In this document: piece after piece, positions 49,652 to 62,900 of the stretch
How positions within the stretch are numbered: the first letter of the stretch is position 1
Layout of the letters: each line of letters begins with the position of its first letter
NCBI RefSeq assembly: GCF_001661345.1
Contig: NW_017962914.1
Location: 1,266,439-1,330,438 of the forward strand
Reading direction: 5' to 3'
DNA from: Ascoidea rubescens DSM 1968
Lineage: Eukaryota; Ascomycota; Saccharomycetes; Ascoideales; Ascoideaceae
Length of the DNA: 64,000 nucleotides
The notes under the pieces: model-generated
What the model saw: the letters and a program-made list of their open reading frames with translations, nothing else
Database searches by the model: none
What the model was told of the DNA's origin: nothing
Position numbers and translations under genes: made by a program

Positions 49652-52600
49652 TTAGGAGTCATTCACATTTATTGTTTCATAAATACTAATTAACCTCCAT
49701 GTGTTTGAAAGTGGTAATTTATATTTAAGCATTCCTCTGACAATTAAAAGATAAGGATGAGATGAAATTCTTTTCCATCTAATTTCTGGTTTTTCTAAGT
49801 GATTATATGATGTAGAAACTAGATCAAACTTGGTCGAGTTTTTTATATTGAAATTTTCAGATTTAGTTAATTTTAAATCATCTAAACTATCTGAGCAATC
49901 TTCACTTAAACAAAAATTGCCTAGTTTTTCTTTAATAAATTTTCTTAGTTTTTTCAAAAATTTTGAGAAATCAAACAGATCATTATCATCATCTCCACCA
50001 TCCCCACCATCATCATCATCGTCATCATCATCATGATGGTGTTTATCGGGATCATGATCAATTGGATCAGTTTGACTACCATCATCAATGGTATGTTTCT
50101 TATCATCATTTATCGGAGCACATGGGTTAACTAATTTAACTTGACCAGTGCTTTTATAAATTTCGGGAATATCTGTTGAATAATTAAATAAACTTCCAAA
50201 TGAAACAACACCAGGAAAATCAAATGGAGTATCTAATTCTAAAACATTTCCCAATAAAACTGTTTCTTCAATGGGTCCATCTGAATCCCTTGGGTCGTTA
50301 TCTTTTTCACCATTATTGTCATCAAGATCATCGGGATCATTTGCATAAGCAGTTTTAGCAAAAATATCCAAATCAGCATGAAATATTTTAATGTCATTCC
50401 AATTGGGATTATAAGCTTCTATATTTAAGTCAAACATTAAAAGATTTTCGGCATTTAAAACATGATTAATTTTGTCGATTTTTAAATGGTTTAAAGGTTT
50501 GCTTAAATGAGTATAAGTTATAAAAAATAAAAAGATTAAAGTAACAAGCAAAAACATTAGCATATTTAAAAATAGTCTCAATAAAAAATTATGGTTTTTT
50601 TTAGAAGATGATTTATAATATCTATTATTATTATTGCTTTCATCGATTCTTATCAATCTTGGTCTTGAGTTTAATGGAGTTGAGAAAGGTAAGTCGATAG
50701 AAGAATTATTGCCGTTATCAGTAGGATTATTGGATTTGGCATTATAAAATGTGTCACCATTTAAAAGTGAGGGAGTTAGTAAATAAGAGCCATTGTTGTT
50801 GGGTGGCTGTTGGGGAGTGGCACCATAGTAGTAACTGTTTGTTCTTCGGGAAGCAAATTTTAAGGGAGTTTTCATTGGTGAATTTGTAGCAGTTTTATCA
50901 TAGTTTGAAGTGTTTATATTTAAATTTGGACGAGTACGAGTACCTTTATATGTATCTTTAGCACTTATTTTCGAAAGAGTTTCGTGGAAAGTCAAATTTT
51001 GATTATTGTTGATATTTGACAGGAGTCGTTTGTTTGGTTGTGATTGTGGAGGAGAGTTTGGTATTGGAGGAGAGTTTTGATTTTGGTTTTGAGATTCGCA
51101 TTGAGATTGACCTGGGTCCTGAGTTTGGTTTTGATTTTGACTTTGATTTTGGGATCGGTTTTGAGGTTGGTCTTGAACTTGGCTCTGACTTTGCTCTTGA
51201 CCTTGCCCTTGGGGTTGAGACTGAGGTTGAGTTTGATCTTGACAGCCCTTGACAGAATTGATATCGAGGTTCAAAGGGGTGTTTTCGTTGATATAAAACT
51301 CATTCTCAAAAGAATCGCTGTCGGATTCTCCGGAGCTGGGGTTGAAGTGGTATCGTTTGATATTGGAGGAGTAGCTGCTGTTCCTGCGTGGATTGTGCTC
51401 CTGAATCAAATTGATGATGCTTGGGTTTGTGAGAGCCAAGTTGGAGAGATTTGTTCGAGAGAGTCTCTTTTTTGTGGAGGACAGCATTTGGTTTGCATTG
51501 GGTGAAGTAACAGAGGATAAAGTCTGTGGTTTTGATGGGTCACTGATGCCACTTTGAACTCTATTGGAGTTTCTGCGAGCCAAGATGGGGGTTGTCATGA
51601 AGAACTTTCTAGCAAATGTTGAAGGAGGACCATTGGAATTGTTGGCGAGGGTGTTAAGAGTGCTGCTGAAGTTCGAGGTTGTAGTGAGAAGAGGAGGTGG
51701 TGAGAGGACATCTGCAAGACTTAGAGTGCTTTTGTTATCGTTTTCAGCATCAGAGTTGTAGTTTGAATGGTTCATGTTGTTGTTGATTAGCTGGTTTATG
51801 TTTGGGTTTGTGAGATAGGAATTGAGTCTCTGAATGTTATTTCTTTTGATTGTTGGGTTAGAGCTTGTGTTGTAATTGTGAATAGAGTTATTGTTTACGG
51901 TTTGGTTTTGGTTTTGGTTTTCTTGATTTTGATTTTGATTTTGATTTTGATTTTGATTTTGATTTTGATTTTGTATTTCTTGATTTTGGATTTCTTGATT
52001 TTGGTTAATTAGCAATTGAGATTTTTGATCATCATTAAGATTTTTAAGTCTTTTATTGAAATCCTGAGAAGATTCGTAAACAAAAGTTTCATCAGAATCG
52101 GTTGAATTTGTTTCGCTGACGGTGGTTGAAGTGAAGGCAGGAAATATGGATGAGTTTTTTTGATTCTTTTGAGCGAAATTTTTCGAGTGAATTGTGTTGT
52201 TGTTGTTGGTGTTATTGTTATAAAAGGACGAGTTACTATAAATTGAGGAGTTATCATTTTGGAACTGTTGTGATTGAGGTATATTTGAGGATCTTAGTTT
52301 TCTTGATGTGTAGTTATAGTTTTGAGGAACTAAAGGAGAAACAGGGAATTGGTCAGTGTCGCTGTTGTAGTTGTAGTTGTAGTTGATTTGTTGTTGTTGT
52401 TGTTGTTGATTGATTGAATTGAATTGTAAAGCATTTGAGGAAGACATTTTGTTTAATTTTATGGGGGAATTATTGTATAGGAACGAATTGGTAAAGACCG
52501 GAGTATTGTAAGGGCCAGCATTGTTTGTGTTGTTAAAGTCTGAATCTGATGTTTCAATTAGATTGAGGTTTAGATTTGAATTTTGGTTGGAATTTGAGTT

Positions 52601-53632
52601 GGAATTGTGATTTGAGTTTGAATTTGAAGTTGAGTTTTGGATTGTGATTGGGTTATTTTGGACAGTTATTTGATTTTGATTTTGGAATTGGAGTTGGGAT
52701 TGGATTGGATTTTGGATTTGAATTTGGGATTGATTTTGATTTATGTTTTGGATTTGGGTTTGACTTTGGATTTGGCTTTGGATTTGGATTTGGCTTTGGG
52801 TTTGATTTTGGTTTTGATTTTGATTTTGATTTTGAATTTGATTTTGGTTTTGGATTTGGATTTGATTTTGATTTAGATTTAAAATCGAAGTTGTATTTAG
52901 TTGAAATGGAATATTGAGAGTTGGGATTGAGTCGACTATTTCCTTTTCGACTTTTAGCTGAACCAATTTCGGGTGTTTTGAAGAGGATTTCTTTTTTGAT
53001 TTTGATTTTAGTTTTGGTTTAATTTTTGAACTGTTGTTCATTTTGAGAGAAGATAAGGAGATAAGAGATGAATTAAAGTTGTTATTATTGTTGGCTTTAT
53101 TGTTGGTGATGGCGTTAGTGTTAGCGTTGTTGTTAATGATGGCGTTGTTGGTGTTATTTGGATTATTGATATTAGAGTAGTGGTCATTAAGTGAGTATTG
53201 GGATATGCTGCTACTTCTTGACATGAGATTGGAGGATATATTGTTTATGTTTTCATATGAGTTTGATATTGCATTGTTGTTGAGTTTATTATTAGGTTTA
53301 ATATTGTTATTGTTATTGTTATTGTTAGGATTAGGATTAGGATTAATGCAGGGATTATTACTAGGATTATTACTAGGATTATTACTAGGGTTATAAGTAG
53401 GATTATTGATAAGATTAATACCAGTATTATTTGTAGGGCTAATATTATTAATGTCATTAATGTTATTAATGTTATTATTATTATTATTAATACTATTAAT
53501 ATTATTGTTAATTGTTAGAATTGACAGTTGAGTTGAAGAGTTTTCTTTTATTGGATCAAAAGATTCTTCGTTGATTGGGATTAAAAGAGAGCTTTTTTTT
53601 CTTTGTAGATTTGATATTGAAATTGAGTTCAT
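49652..53632 (-). CDS. VAC7: Vacuolar membrane regulator of PI(3,5)P2 synthesis VAC7
   Basis: A 1326-residue homolog of Vac7, which activates the Fab1 PI3P 5-kinase on the vacuole. The N-terminal ~1000 residues are cytosolic, Asn/Gln/Ser-rich and low in complexity. One membrane segment lies near residues 1015-1039 (LLRLFLNMLMFLLVTLIFLFF). The lumenal C-terminal domain begins HLKIDKINHVLNAENLLMFDLNIEAYNPNWNDIKI, the most conserved Vac7 segment (a late-embryogenesis-like fold), followed by an Asp/His-rich loop (HDPDKHHHDDDDDDDD). Short tandem repeats are NNPS (three copies) near residue 80 and many NQNQ/IQNQ runs. The S. cerevisiae protein has about 1165 residues. Identification rests on the membrane anchor plus lumenal domain. 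Confidence 0.82.
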   Translation of the reverse strand: MNSISISNLQRKKSSLLIPINEESFDPIKENSSTQLSILTINNNINSINNNNNNINNINDINNISPTNNTGINLINNPTYNPSNNPSNNPSNNPCINPNPNPNNNNNNNNIKPNNKLNNNAISNSYENINNISSNLMSRSSSISQYSLNDHYSNINNPNNTNNAIINNNANTNAITNNKANNNNNFNSSLISLSSLKMNNSSKIKPKLKSKSKKKSSSKHPKLVQLKVEKEIVDSIPTLNIPFQLNTTSILNLNQNQIQIQNQNQIQNQNQNQNQNQTQSQIQIQSQIQSQTQIQNINQNQSQIQIQNPIQSQLQFQNQNQITVQNNPITIQNSTSNSNSNHNSNSNSNQNSNLNLNLIETSDSDFNNTNNAGPYNTPVFTNSFLYNNSPIKLNKMSSSNALQFNSINQQQQQQQINYNYNYNSDTDQFPVSPLVPQNYNYTSRKLRSSNIPQSQQFQNDNSSIYSNSSFYNNNTNNNNTIHSKNFAQKNQKNSSIFPAFTSTTVSETNSTDSDETFVYESSQDFNKRLKNLNDDQKSQLLINQNQEIQNQEIQNQNQNQNQNQNQNQNQENQNQNQTVNNNSIHNYNTSSNPTIKRNNIQRLNSYLTNPNINQLINNNMNHSNYNSDAENDNKSTLSLADVLSPPPLLTTTSNFSSTLNTLANNSNGPPSTFARKFFMTTPILARRNSNRVQSGISDPSKPQTLSSVTSPNANQMLSSTKKRLSRTNLSNLALTNPSIINLIQEHNPRRNSSYSSNIKRYHFNPSSGESDSDSFENEFYINENTPLNLDINSVKGCQDQTQPQSQPQGQGQEQSQSQVQDQPQNRSQNQSQNQNQTQDPGQSQCESQNQNQNSPPIPNSPPQSQPNKRLLSNINNNQNLTFHETLSKISAKDTYKGTRTRPNLNINTSNYDKTATNSPMKTPLKFASRRTNSYYYGATPQQPPNNNGSYLLTPSLLNGDTFYNAKSNNPTDNGNNSSIDLPFSTPLNSRPRLIRIDESNNNNRYYKSSSKKNHNFLLRLFLNMLMFLLVTLIFLFFITYTHLSKPLNHLKIDKINHVLNAENLLMFDLNIEAYNPNWNDIKIFHADLDIFAKTAYANDPDDLDDNNGEKDNDPRDSDGPIEETVLLGNVLELDTPFDFPGVVSFGSLFNYSTDIPEIYKSTGQVKLVNPCAPINDDKKHTIDDGSQTDPIDHDPDKHHHDDDDDDDDGGDGGDDDNDLFDFSKFLKKLRKFIKEKLGNFCLSEDCSDSLDDLKLTKSENFNIKNSTKFDLVSTSYNHLEKPEIRWKRISSHPYLLIVRGMLKYKLPLSNTWRLISIYETINVNDS

Positions 53633-55243
53633 TTTAGTTGATTTTAATTGATTTTAATTGATTTTTTTAATTAATTAATCAATTAATTAATTGGATTTGT
53701 TAATTATTTTGTTTACTAATTATATCAATAATGTGTTTAAGATTATTATGAAGAAATGTATCATTTAGAAAAATGAATAGAGTGAAATGGATTGTAAAAT
53801 AGATTGCAGAATAGATCGTAGAATGAATTATAGATTGAAGTATAAATTGAATAATGGAAAAACAAAGTAAATCAATGGATCAGTAAGTGAATGGATGATT
53901 AAAATAAAAGTTGGATTGAAATTTGATCAAGCAGATTAGTGATAAATAATAGAAATTGAAAAAAATTGGTACAGTGTTAATGGTTTACTAATTGTATTTT
54001 TTTTTTGATGTTTATTTATTGATTTATTTATTTATTTATTTATTTATTTAGAAAGAAGTAGAATAGGATATAGATCAAAAGACCAGGACGATGAGAGAAA
54101 AGAGAGGTAGTGTGATAGAGGAGTGAGATCCAAGATAGATAGATGTGTGAATATCTGTGAATATATATGAATATGAGGAAGCAGAAAGGAAGAATGGGGC
54201 AAGAAATGAGAGGAGGAGGAAGAGAAGGAGAAAAGCAGAAATAAAAGAAGAACAGGAATAAGAATAAGCAGAACCAAAGCCAAACGAAAGCAAAAGCGAA
54301 GAGAATAACGAGAATCAAGAGTAAGAAGAGATCAAGATAGTTAGACCAGAGAAAAGTCGTCAGGAAGGCTAACGAAGGCAGAAGTTAAAGAAAAGAAGTC
54401 AGTGTGGGATTCTCCAGCCCGGCCCAGCCCTGCGTGTCGGCGGCGGCGGCACGCGCAGCACACGCACTTGCAGTTCGCCCTCCACGCGCCACACCCCTCC
54501 TGCTGGTTTTGCCGTTTCTGCTTCTCCTGCTGCCCCTGCTGCCCCTGCATTCCGAGGCGCGCGGCGGTGGATGTGCAGGGGGTCTTTCCCTCAGGCTGGT
54601 CGGTTACTTGTCGGCACCGCTGCGTGTTGCGTTTGCGCAGGGGCCAGTTGCCGCGCTTCACACTCACGTGGGAGTTTCTCCCGCTTCCACCGCCTTTCCC
54701 GTGCATGTGGGCTCTATTCTGCTCTTGATTCGGTCTCGCAGGCCCGGTTTTCATTTGCAACAGGAATATTCACTAACACTCCATTTATGTTTGTACAATG
54801 TTTAGATAATATTTATTATTATCTGCTATTTGTTGCACAGCTTCCTCTTCCTTTCTTCTCCAGTGATGCTTTGGCTTGCACTGTATTTATCTTCCTCCGA
54901 ATCTGGCTATTACCCCAACGTTTTCTAATATTATTAACTAGTTCTTGCACTCCATCCTTTTTTGGTTATTTTTGTAGACGCTTTACTCTTCACGTAAAAA
55001 TTGCTTGAATTACTCATCTCACCATCTATATATACGAAAAATGCCTGTAAAACATCGTCCCATCATCACATCTGGTTGATCATTAAATTATTAATCTGCC
55101 TTTTTCGATGGAGAACCTCTGTTTACCTTTCGCCATTTCATACATTTTATATCTACTGTGTCCTCCTTTCCAACGGCTAATAGGATCGCCATCATACAAA
55201 AACCAATACACACTCCTAATCTTCATTTCAATGCTTCTATAAA
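53633..55243. promoter_or_regulatory. VAC7 upstream region with GC-rich island
   Basis: 1.6 kb between two minus-strand genes. The part next to VAC7 is AT-rich with an ATTT repeat (about 54010-54050). A sharply bounded, strongly GC-rich island spans about 54392-54750 and contains CACGTG at 54665-54670. The rest up to SLI15 is ordinary 3' flank. Several overlapping ORFs in the island on both strands give Cys/Pro/Arg-rich products of base composition only. No structured RNA was recognised. Confidence 0.5.
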
Positions 55244-55752
55244 TCACTTCTCATGTCTCTTGTATCCCATCCGTTTCTTGTAACTTTCAATCTCCTGAAA
55301 ATTTAATACGTCCTGTCCATTCCAAATTCCTGTCGAGCTTCGGTTCTTCGATTTATCTTTCTGATTGAAAATATCCGACATCCTCGGGGGCTCAATTGGT
55401 CCAAACAATGATTCAGGATCAATTCCTCTCTGTTTGATTAACAATCGTCGTAAATCCGGCGAATTTGCCCATCCTTTTAGTACCTTCCCTTCTTCATCAT
55501 CCTCAGATTCAGAACAAATCTCCGGCAATGTCCCATTAAACGATTGGTTATCCAATATGCTATTGTTTGAAGTGTCAATTGGTGTGTTCAATCTCTCAAT
55601 CTTTCGAATCTCCTCCTCACTCAAATTACTATTATAACTATTGTAACTATTATTACTATCACTTGTACTACTTCCATTCTTATACGAATTTAATCTTTCA
55701 AGCGATACTGCATTTTTCAATAATGTATTCTTCATCAAAATTGATCCATTAA

Positions 55753-55793
<41 letters not shown>

Positions 55794-56339
55794 GCACTAG
55801 TACTAGTACTAGTGCTAACACTGTGCTTCAAAAGATGATTATGACTCCTCAACTTGTTCTGACTATATACTTGTCTCTGGAAATGATTTTGTCTCAAATG
55901 CTCACATTCCACATTTTCTTTGCCTTTCTCATTTTTCACACAAACTCCATTCATAATCCTCCCTACTCCATCGCGCTTCATCGGTGTCTTAAACTCATCA
56001 CTATCAATAAATCTAGCTTTATAAATCACTCTATCATTATAAATCACTCTATCATTATTTTTCAATAAAAGCTTTCCCGATGAAACTCGCTTTCTAGGTT
56101 TATCATGTACCTCATTCTGCTTCCTCTTTTTATCTCCCAATCCATTTTCTTCTTTGCTCGTCTTTATACATACAGGAATTCTAGATGGTGACTTACTATC
56201 TCTTTCGCCATATTCCTTAAATTTACTCCTAATTGGTGAGGTCTTTTTGGGACTCAATTTAAATTCTTTCAATACAACTGTAGACAACCGTTTTTCTGCT
56301 TCAACCCTTTTACGAGGTGGTGTCCGAACTTGTTCATTC

Positions 56340-56434
<95 letters not shown>

Positions 56435-56435
56435 N

Positions 56436-56477
<42 letters not shown>

Positions 56478-57648
56478 TTTCTTATTCCATTCCTTACAAA
56501 TTTATATTCCACCACCTCTTGTCCTCGGATAGGTGATTTCTTTAAAACCGGAATCTTGGATGGCGAGTTCTTTAATAACGGGAGCTTGGATGGTGAGGTC
56601 CTCAATAACTCCATATTACTATTTTTATTAAATTTACTATTCGCATTCTTCTTCAAATTGGAACTCTCATTTATAGTATTAAATCGACTTGTAAACACCT
56701 TCTTTTTAGCTGAACTAGCTTCAGTCGGTGTCATTAATCTAGATATTAAATCTTCATTTTTGATAATTATTCTATTTGGTGTCACATTACTATTACTATT
56801 ACTATTACTATTATTATTCCGAACTGGACTTTGACTTCTATTCATCCTCTTTCCATTAAATCCAAAATTATCTTTGGGTTGAAATTTAACTGGTGATAAT
56901 GATCTATACGGCTTCAATTGAACTGTATTGCTTTTTTTCAATGGAGTAAACTTTGGCTGAAATGCCTTTTTTTCAGAAAATATCTTTTCATTGGACTTTA
57001 TCAAACTGTTTTTTTCATTTATCTTTATAGAATTTTGATGGGAATGTCCAAAAAATATTCTTTTGGCTTTATTAAATGTATTCGAAAATAAATTATTGGA
57101 AACTCCATTATTACTCGAATTTGATGTAGTTTTTTTAATTTCAATAGTTCCCATTTTACTCATTTTATTATCTAATGAATTAATTTTATTCAATTCTCCT
57201 TCTTTATTCAATTCTTCTCTTTTGTTTAATTCTTCTTTTTTAATCTCAACTTCATTAATATCAACTCTACTTTCATTTTCATAATTATCGTGTTTGTGCT
57301 TTTTAACGTCTTTCAACTCTTTATTGATGTTTTTCCGGTTAAGCTTCACCATTTTCTTAACATCGTCACTCAATGAAACTTTTTCTAGTTTTTCTAAGTC
57401 TGTAGACTCAAATGAAGTTGAAGGATTTGTTGAAATTCCAGATGAACTTCCACTAGGAATTATCTTTGATAAGCACACATCTAATGTTAACTTATTTGTT
57501 TCATTATCCTTATTTCCATATGATTCGTTTGTTTTTATTTTAGATATCTGCTCGATTTGTGATATTGTTTTTGATATTAAACTAAATTGTTTTGAAATTC
57601 CTTCAGATATTTGTTTATCTATATTATTGGAAATTTTATTACTATTAC

Positions 57649-57685
<37 letters not shown>

Positions 57686-59554
57686 GATATTGTTATTAGA
57701 ATCGGTAATATCATTGTGTTTAGGTGAAAAGTTGACATTGTTTGTTCGTTTAAATATTTCATCAACTATTATATCACTCAGTTTTGAGATATTAATTGGG
57801 TTCTTTGACGGAGTTAAGTTAACATTATGGTATTCAATATTTGACATGTCAAGAGAATCAGATAGAGTTTTTCGCTTTGATTTAATTGATAATGGTTCAC
57901 GCGTTGGAAGAGAAGCAAAATGCATTGTTGTTGTCATTGATAATCTTGGATTTGAACTTTTTCTTGATAAAGAACGGTTTCTAGGTTGTTCTTTTTCTTT
58001 TTCTTTTTTATTATCAGATATTTTATCGTTATATTCAATTTTTGTAGTCTCTCTAATAATTTGATAGGGTATTTCGGGTTGGTTATTGTGAATATTATTA
58101 TCATTGATATTATTAATATCTTGTTTTTTGCTGGTATCGATTATATAGTTTTCTTTAAAACCAATTTTTTTTATGGGTATATTAGTGTTAGAAATTGGGG
58201 TATGAGGTCTATCTTTAAAATCACTTGAGTTACTTTTGCTAGAACTGTTCTTGAGTGGGTTTGATTTTTCAGAATTAAGAGAAGTTTCATCAGTTCCATT
58301 AGTTGAGGAACTCATTGAGCTTGAGGAAGATAAGGTCAAATTATAATTATTTATATTTTGTGGTTTCCTTTTATTATTTTTATCATTAGTATTAATGTTT
58401 TTATTAATTTTGCTTTTTGTGTTATTTATTTCAGTATCCATTTTTTTTTCGAGTATTGATAAGTTTGCGTCTTTATAAATTGAATCTGATGAATCAGAGT
58501 TTTTGTCATGGTTGTTTGTATTGTTTGCAATGTTTTTAATGTTATTGATACTATGAAACAAACTGGTCAGATTCAATTTATAGTTGGTTGATTCTAATAT
58601 ATCATTGAGATCGATTTTAGTTAAACCAAGTTCTAGCTGCTGATTTTGATACGATTTTTCAGTCAAGGATTTTTCAGCCACAGGATTTAAAGAACTCGAA
58701 GAAATTGTTGTGGTGGTATATTGATCACCGTTTTTATAGAAATTGTCAAAATTATCAAATATTTCAAATAACTTTTTAGGTGAAGGTTCTGGAGAAGGTT
58801 GAGCATATAATGCTTTATCCAACTGTGGTGGATCGAGCCTCACTCTACCCAAAGATCGAAAGGATAAAGAAATTGAAGGATCGGTGTTTTTGATAGACTT
58901 GAATTTAACAAAGGGATCTTTTAGTTTTAATTCTGTATTGGTATTATCAAAAACTATTCTGCTATTGGTGTTGAATGTTAAACTGTTGTTCTTTATTGGC
59001 AGTAGTTTGATGGGAGATAAGTTATTTGTTTTTATTGGCAGCAATTTTATTGGAGATAACTCAGGATCATCAATTATTTTTAGTTTTTCAAAATCCAAAT
59101 GTTGAGGAACCAATTTGTTTGCTGTTTCATTTAGTGAGCTATTGTTCTTGTTGAAATATGCATTTTTATTGAATGTTGTATCCTTTTTCAAATTTTCCTG
59201 GATGAGCAAAGTATTTCTATTGGTTTCAATATCAAATTTGTCAAATTTTTCAACATTTTGACTTGCGTTGGTTTGATTTTGAGTGTTCTTTGATTCCTTG
59301 TATTTTTTGGGAGACTTGAGCAACAAAGCGATATTTTCATTTGAATTTGGATTGACGGTGGGATCCAAGATTTCGTTCATCTGCTGCTCGAGCCAATTGA
59401 AGTTGTCTGTCAAGGTGTGGTTGTAGAAATTCTCAACAGATTGGATTGTTTCATGGTTCAAGTTTTCTAGTTCAGATGCTATCCATGAGGCAGAACCTGG
59501 AATATTGTTTCTGGTAGTCGACTTGGAGGCATTTAAGACCCAAAACGAGTCCAT
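55244..59554 (-). CDS. SLI15: Chromosomal passenger complex scaffold SLI15 (INCENP)
   Basis: A 1436-residue homolog of Sli15/INCENP, which binds and activates Aurora kinase Ipl1 and targets it to centromeres and spindle. The C-terminal IN-box lies at about 1360-1395: KGWANSPDLRRLLIKQRGID, then LFGPIEPPRMSDIF. The end has the RSSTGIWNGQD segment, the Ser-rich site phosphorylated by Aurora in INCENP. The N-terminus (FWVLNASKSTTRNNIPGSASWI) is the Bir1/borealin-binding part. Repeated SPSKIP, SPIR and SP/TP sites in the middle fit cyclin-kinase control. An Asn run of about 45 residues (56341-56476) lies in the middle and contains the single ambiguous base of the window (n at 56435). The protein is about twice the S. 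cerevisiae length (698). Confidence 0.87.
56341..56476. repeat. (ATT)n trinucleotide repeat encoding poly-Asn in SLI15
   Basis: 136 bp of TTA/ATT units, read as AAT on the coding strand. One base (56435) is undetermined, a sign that the sequencing or assembly struggled here; true length may vary. Confidence 0.95.
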
Positions 59555-59902
59555 TATCGCAAACTAGTAGGGAGCAGATCGAGAAGCAAACTTTAGTGCA
59601 AAAAAGAACAGTTGAGACGAGAAGCAGCAGAAGCTGAGGCAAACACTGGTTTTGCTTCAAATGCTCCGGCCTTATATCAAGTCAATATTTACAATTTTCC
59701 GCTTTGGACTTTGTACATGCATGTATATGCATTAAATGGTATGTAATTGCATATTGTAAAACCACAGCAGCGGGTGCTTTTTAGGCAATTTTCGTTCTTT
59801 TGTGGTGGATTTTTGGAGCGTTTTGTGGAGATTAAGACATTGCTAAAATGTTCGACTCTTGGTGGCATGTATTGTCGTATTTATGTAGTTTATGTAGTTG
59901 GC
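59555..59902. promoter_or_regulatory. SLI15 upstream region / PRP5 3' flank
   Basis: 348 bp between two minus-strand genes; holds the SLI15 promoter. A run of ATGCATGTATATGCAT-like alternating sequence occurs near 59717-59732. No gene seen. Confidence 0.45.
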
Positions 59903-62900
59903 TTATGTGACAGTGTATCGTCCTCCCTTTTTGCTCTCCTCGTTCATCGCGACCTTGATTCCCTCCATCATCAGGTTCTTTATCAACCCAACAGCAGCTA
60001 GCACCTGGTAGTTTGTATCGCCCTCGACAAGCAAGTACAACTTGGGCTCGTCTGTGTCCTTCTTCGGTGCCTCGTTCTTATTGTAAAACTTGCCCTTGGT
60101 GGTTATCGATGTCCCAGTCTCTTCGATCACTTTGGCAAGATTTTCTCGATTGGTGACAATCCAACGAGCCTTTTGCGGCAAGTCGTTGACGTTGATCTTA
60201 GAGTGAAATGCTCCTGAATCTGGAGAATCAGTAGCACGTCCTTCATGCACCTCAAAATCAGATAATTTGGCCAACTGTGCTCTGGCATTGATAGTCACCT
60301 TATCGTTTTCGTTGTCGTTTCCACTACCTTTACCATCACCATTACCTTCATTGTCATTATCATTTCCCGCAAACGTCTTTCTTTCCAATTTTCTCGTTAA
60401 ATCTCTTTTTTCCTCAAGTTTTTCCAAACCATGGCCTGTGAATCCTGCCAACACATATTTCTTTTCTTTACCATTATTAAGTTTCTCTGTGAAATTTTTA
60501 GAGATTTTGATCAATTCTGCAGGAATCTTCTCTTCTGAAATCTTACTCAATTTCATCGCTTTCAATATATCGTTAGCAATTCTTTCCTGGGTATCAACAA
60601 TAAATGTTATGGCCTTTCCTATATTGCCTGCTCTACCTGTCCTACCCACTCTATGAACATAATCTTCCATATGATTAGGTGCATCATAATTTATAACCAA
60701 TCTCAAGTTATTCACATCTAATCCTCTAGCTGCAACAGATGTTGCAATTAATATGTTTTTCTTTAGATTATCTTTCTTAAAGTCCAATATCGTGTTATCT
60801 CTATCGGCCTGATTCTTACCACCGTGTAATGTTAAAAGATCCTTTTCATATCCCTTTGCAGATAACTTATTTAATAATAAATCGCAATAATCTTGTCTTT
60901 CCACAAAGATTAATATTTTACCATTGGAATCTTCATTTTTATAGTTTCCGATAATCTCTAATAACTTGAAAAATTTCTGTTCTGATACTGACAAATTTGA
61001 ATTATTATTATTGCTATTATCCTTTTCTTTAAAGATTTCAATAACCTGTTCAATCTCTGCTCCAACTGAACTTTTTCCACCGACAGTTATTTCAATTGGT
61101 CTGTTTAAAATTCTTTTAGCTAACGCTTCCATCTTCGGTGGAAACGTCGCAGAGAATAAAATGGTTTGTCTATCCGGTCTAACTTGTTGAATAATTTTTT
61201 GAATTTGAGGTTCAAATCCTGAATCATATAATCGATCTGCTTCATCTAATACTAAATAAGTTACTCGCTTTAAATTTAAAACTCGACCACTATTTGCTAC
61301 CAATAAATCAATAATTCTACCTGGCGTTCCAATCAAAATTTCACATTTTTTCTTTAATTCAGCAATTTGATCTTTTATCGGTGCACCGCCATATGCACAA
61401 CAAACTCTTAATGAAGATATAGACGTATTAAATTTTGTAATCTCTTTTTTAATTTGTAAAGCTAACTCTCTTGTTGGAGTTAAAATCAATGATATTGGTC
61501 CTTCATTCTTCTTTAATGGTCGTTGATCTTTAATATGTCTGAACAAAGGCAATAAAAATGATAAAGTCTTTCCTGATCCAGTGTTTGCAATACCAATTAC
61601 ATCTCTACCTGACATTATTGCGGGTAGAGATTGAGATTGAATTGGAGAGGGTTTATCAAATTTTAAATCACTAATTAAAATAGTCATTATATTTGATGGT
61701 AAACCTAATTGAGACCATTTTAATATTGGATTGGGACAATTTTTTCCTTTAATCTTAATATTATCCAATTTTAATCTCAAATTCTTTAGTTCAATATCAG
61801 ATAATTGATTATTAATATTGTTGGAATTGTAGAAATTCTTCCTAAAGGGCTCATAATTGATTTTTGAATGATCAACTCTAGTCACTTCTTTTTTATTTTT
61901 CTTCTCTAGGGAATTTAATAAATCTTGTGGAGAATTATTATTATTAGTTGAGGTATCGTCATCAAGATCGAATCTTTGATTATTAATAGAGGATATATTA
62001 GTGTCACTTTCGCTTTCAAATTGATTATCAATGATATTATTTAAATTATTATTACCATTTATTGAATTTTTATTCATTTTTTCACTATTAAATTCATTAC
62101 CTTCACTCATTATTATATCTTTCCTATTTTCATCATCATCAACCAATTCGTTCATTTTTATGTCTTTATCCTTGTCTTGGTTTTGATTTTGGAGTTGAGG
62201 TTGAGGTTGAGGTTGAGGTTGATTTTGGTTTTGAGGTTGAGACAAATTTGACATAAATTTATCCAAGGGGTCGTCCTCTTCTTCCTTTTCAATATGTTTG
62301 TTATCATATTTTCCGTTCTGTTTATCACCTTGTTTGTTTTTATTTGCAACTTTTCCATTGCCTAGATTATCATTCAATTGATTAGTTTTGATACTATTAT
62401 ATTTTTTGATATTATTTTTAGTAGAAAAACTTTGATTTTTAAACTTACGATTCTTAGTTGAATTTTTTTCATCAATATTAAAAATTGAGTTAATTTTATT
62501 ATTAGTGTTAATATTGGGTTTAATAATTTTAGTAATTTTAGTAATTTTAGTAATTTTAGTAGAATTAGAGTCATTATCAATGTCAAATGCTGATAATTTT
62601 TTAATTAAAGGCTTTTTTACTAAAATTGTTTTTTTAATTATCTTAGTTGGTTTTTTTAAAATCGTTTTTTTCATACTGTTATTATCATTATTAGCCGACT
62701 TTATCTGATCTAAATGAGGTCTTTTTATTAAATGATTATTCAGCATTTCATGAATGTGTTTGTCGATTTTTTTAGTCCCACTTGTTTTACCAATTTTCGC
62801 AATTTTTTTCCCATCAGTATTTTCATTAATTACATGGTGTGTGTCTTCAATTTGGATCTTAGTATCAGACAAGTTATCAACAGTTTTAGTAACATTAATA

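Noticed and set aside
52637-52917. Plus-strand ORFs with regular Asp/Phe/Gly repeats
   Set aside because: Antisense of the Asn/Gln repeats of VAC7; regularity reflects the repeat on the other strand.
54341-55008. ORFs of 108-145 codons in the GC-rich island between VAC7 and SLI15
   Set aside because: Mutually overlapping on both strands with composition set by GC-rich DNA; no domain recognised.
57294-58064. 256-codon plus-strand ORF opposite SLI15
   Set aside because: Antisense shadow of SLI15: its poly-Leu run is the complement of the Asn tract.
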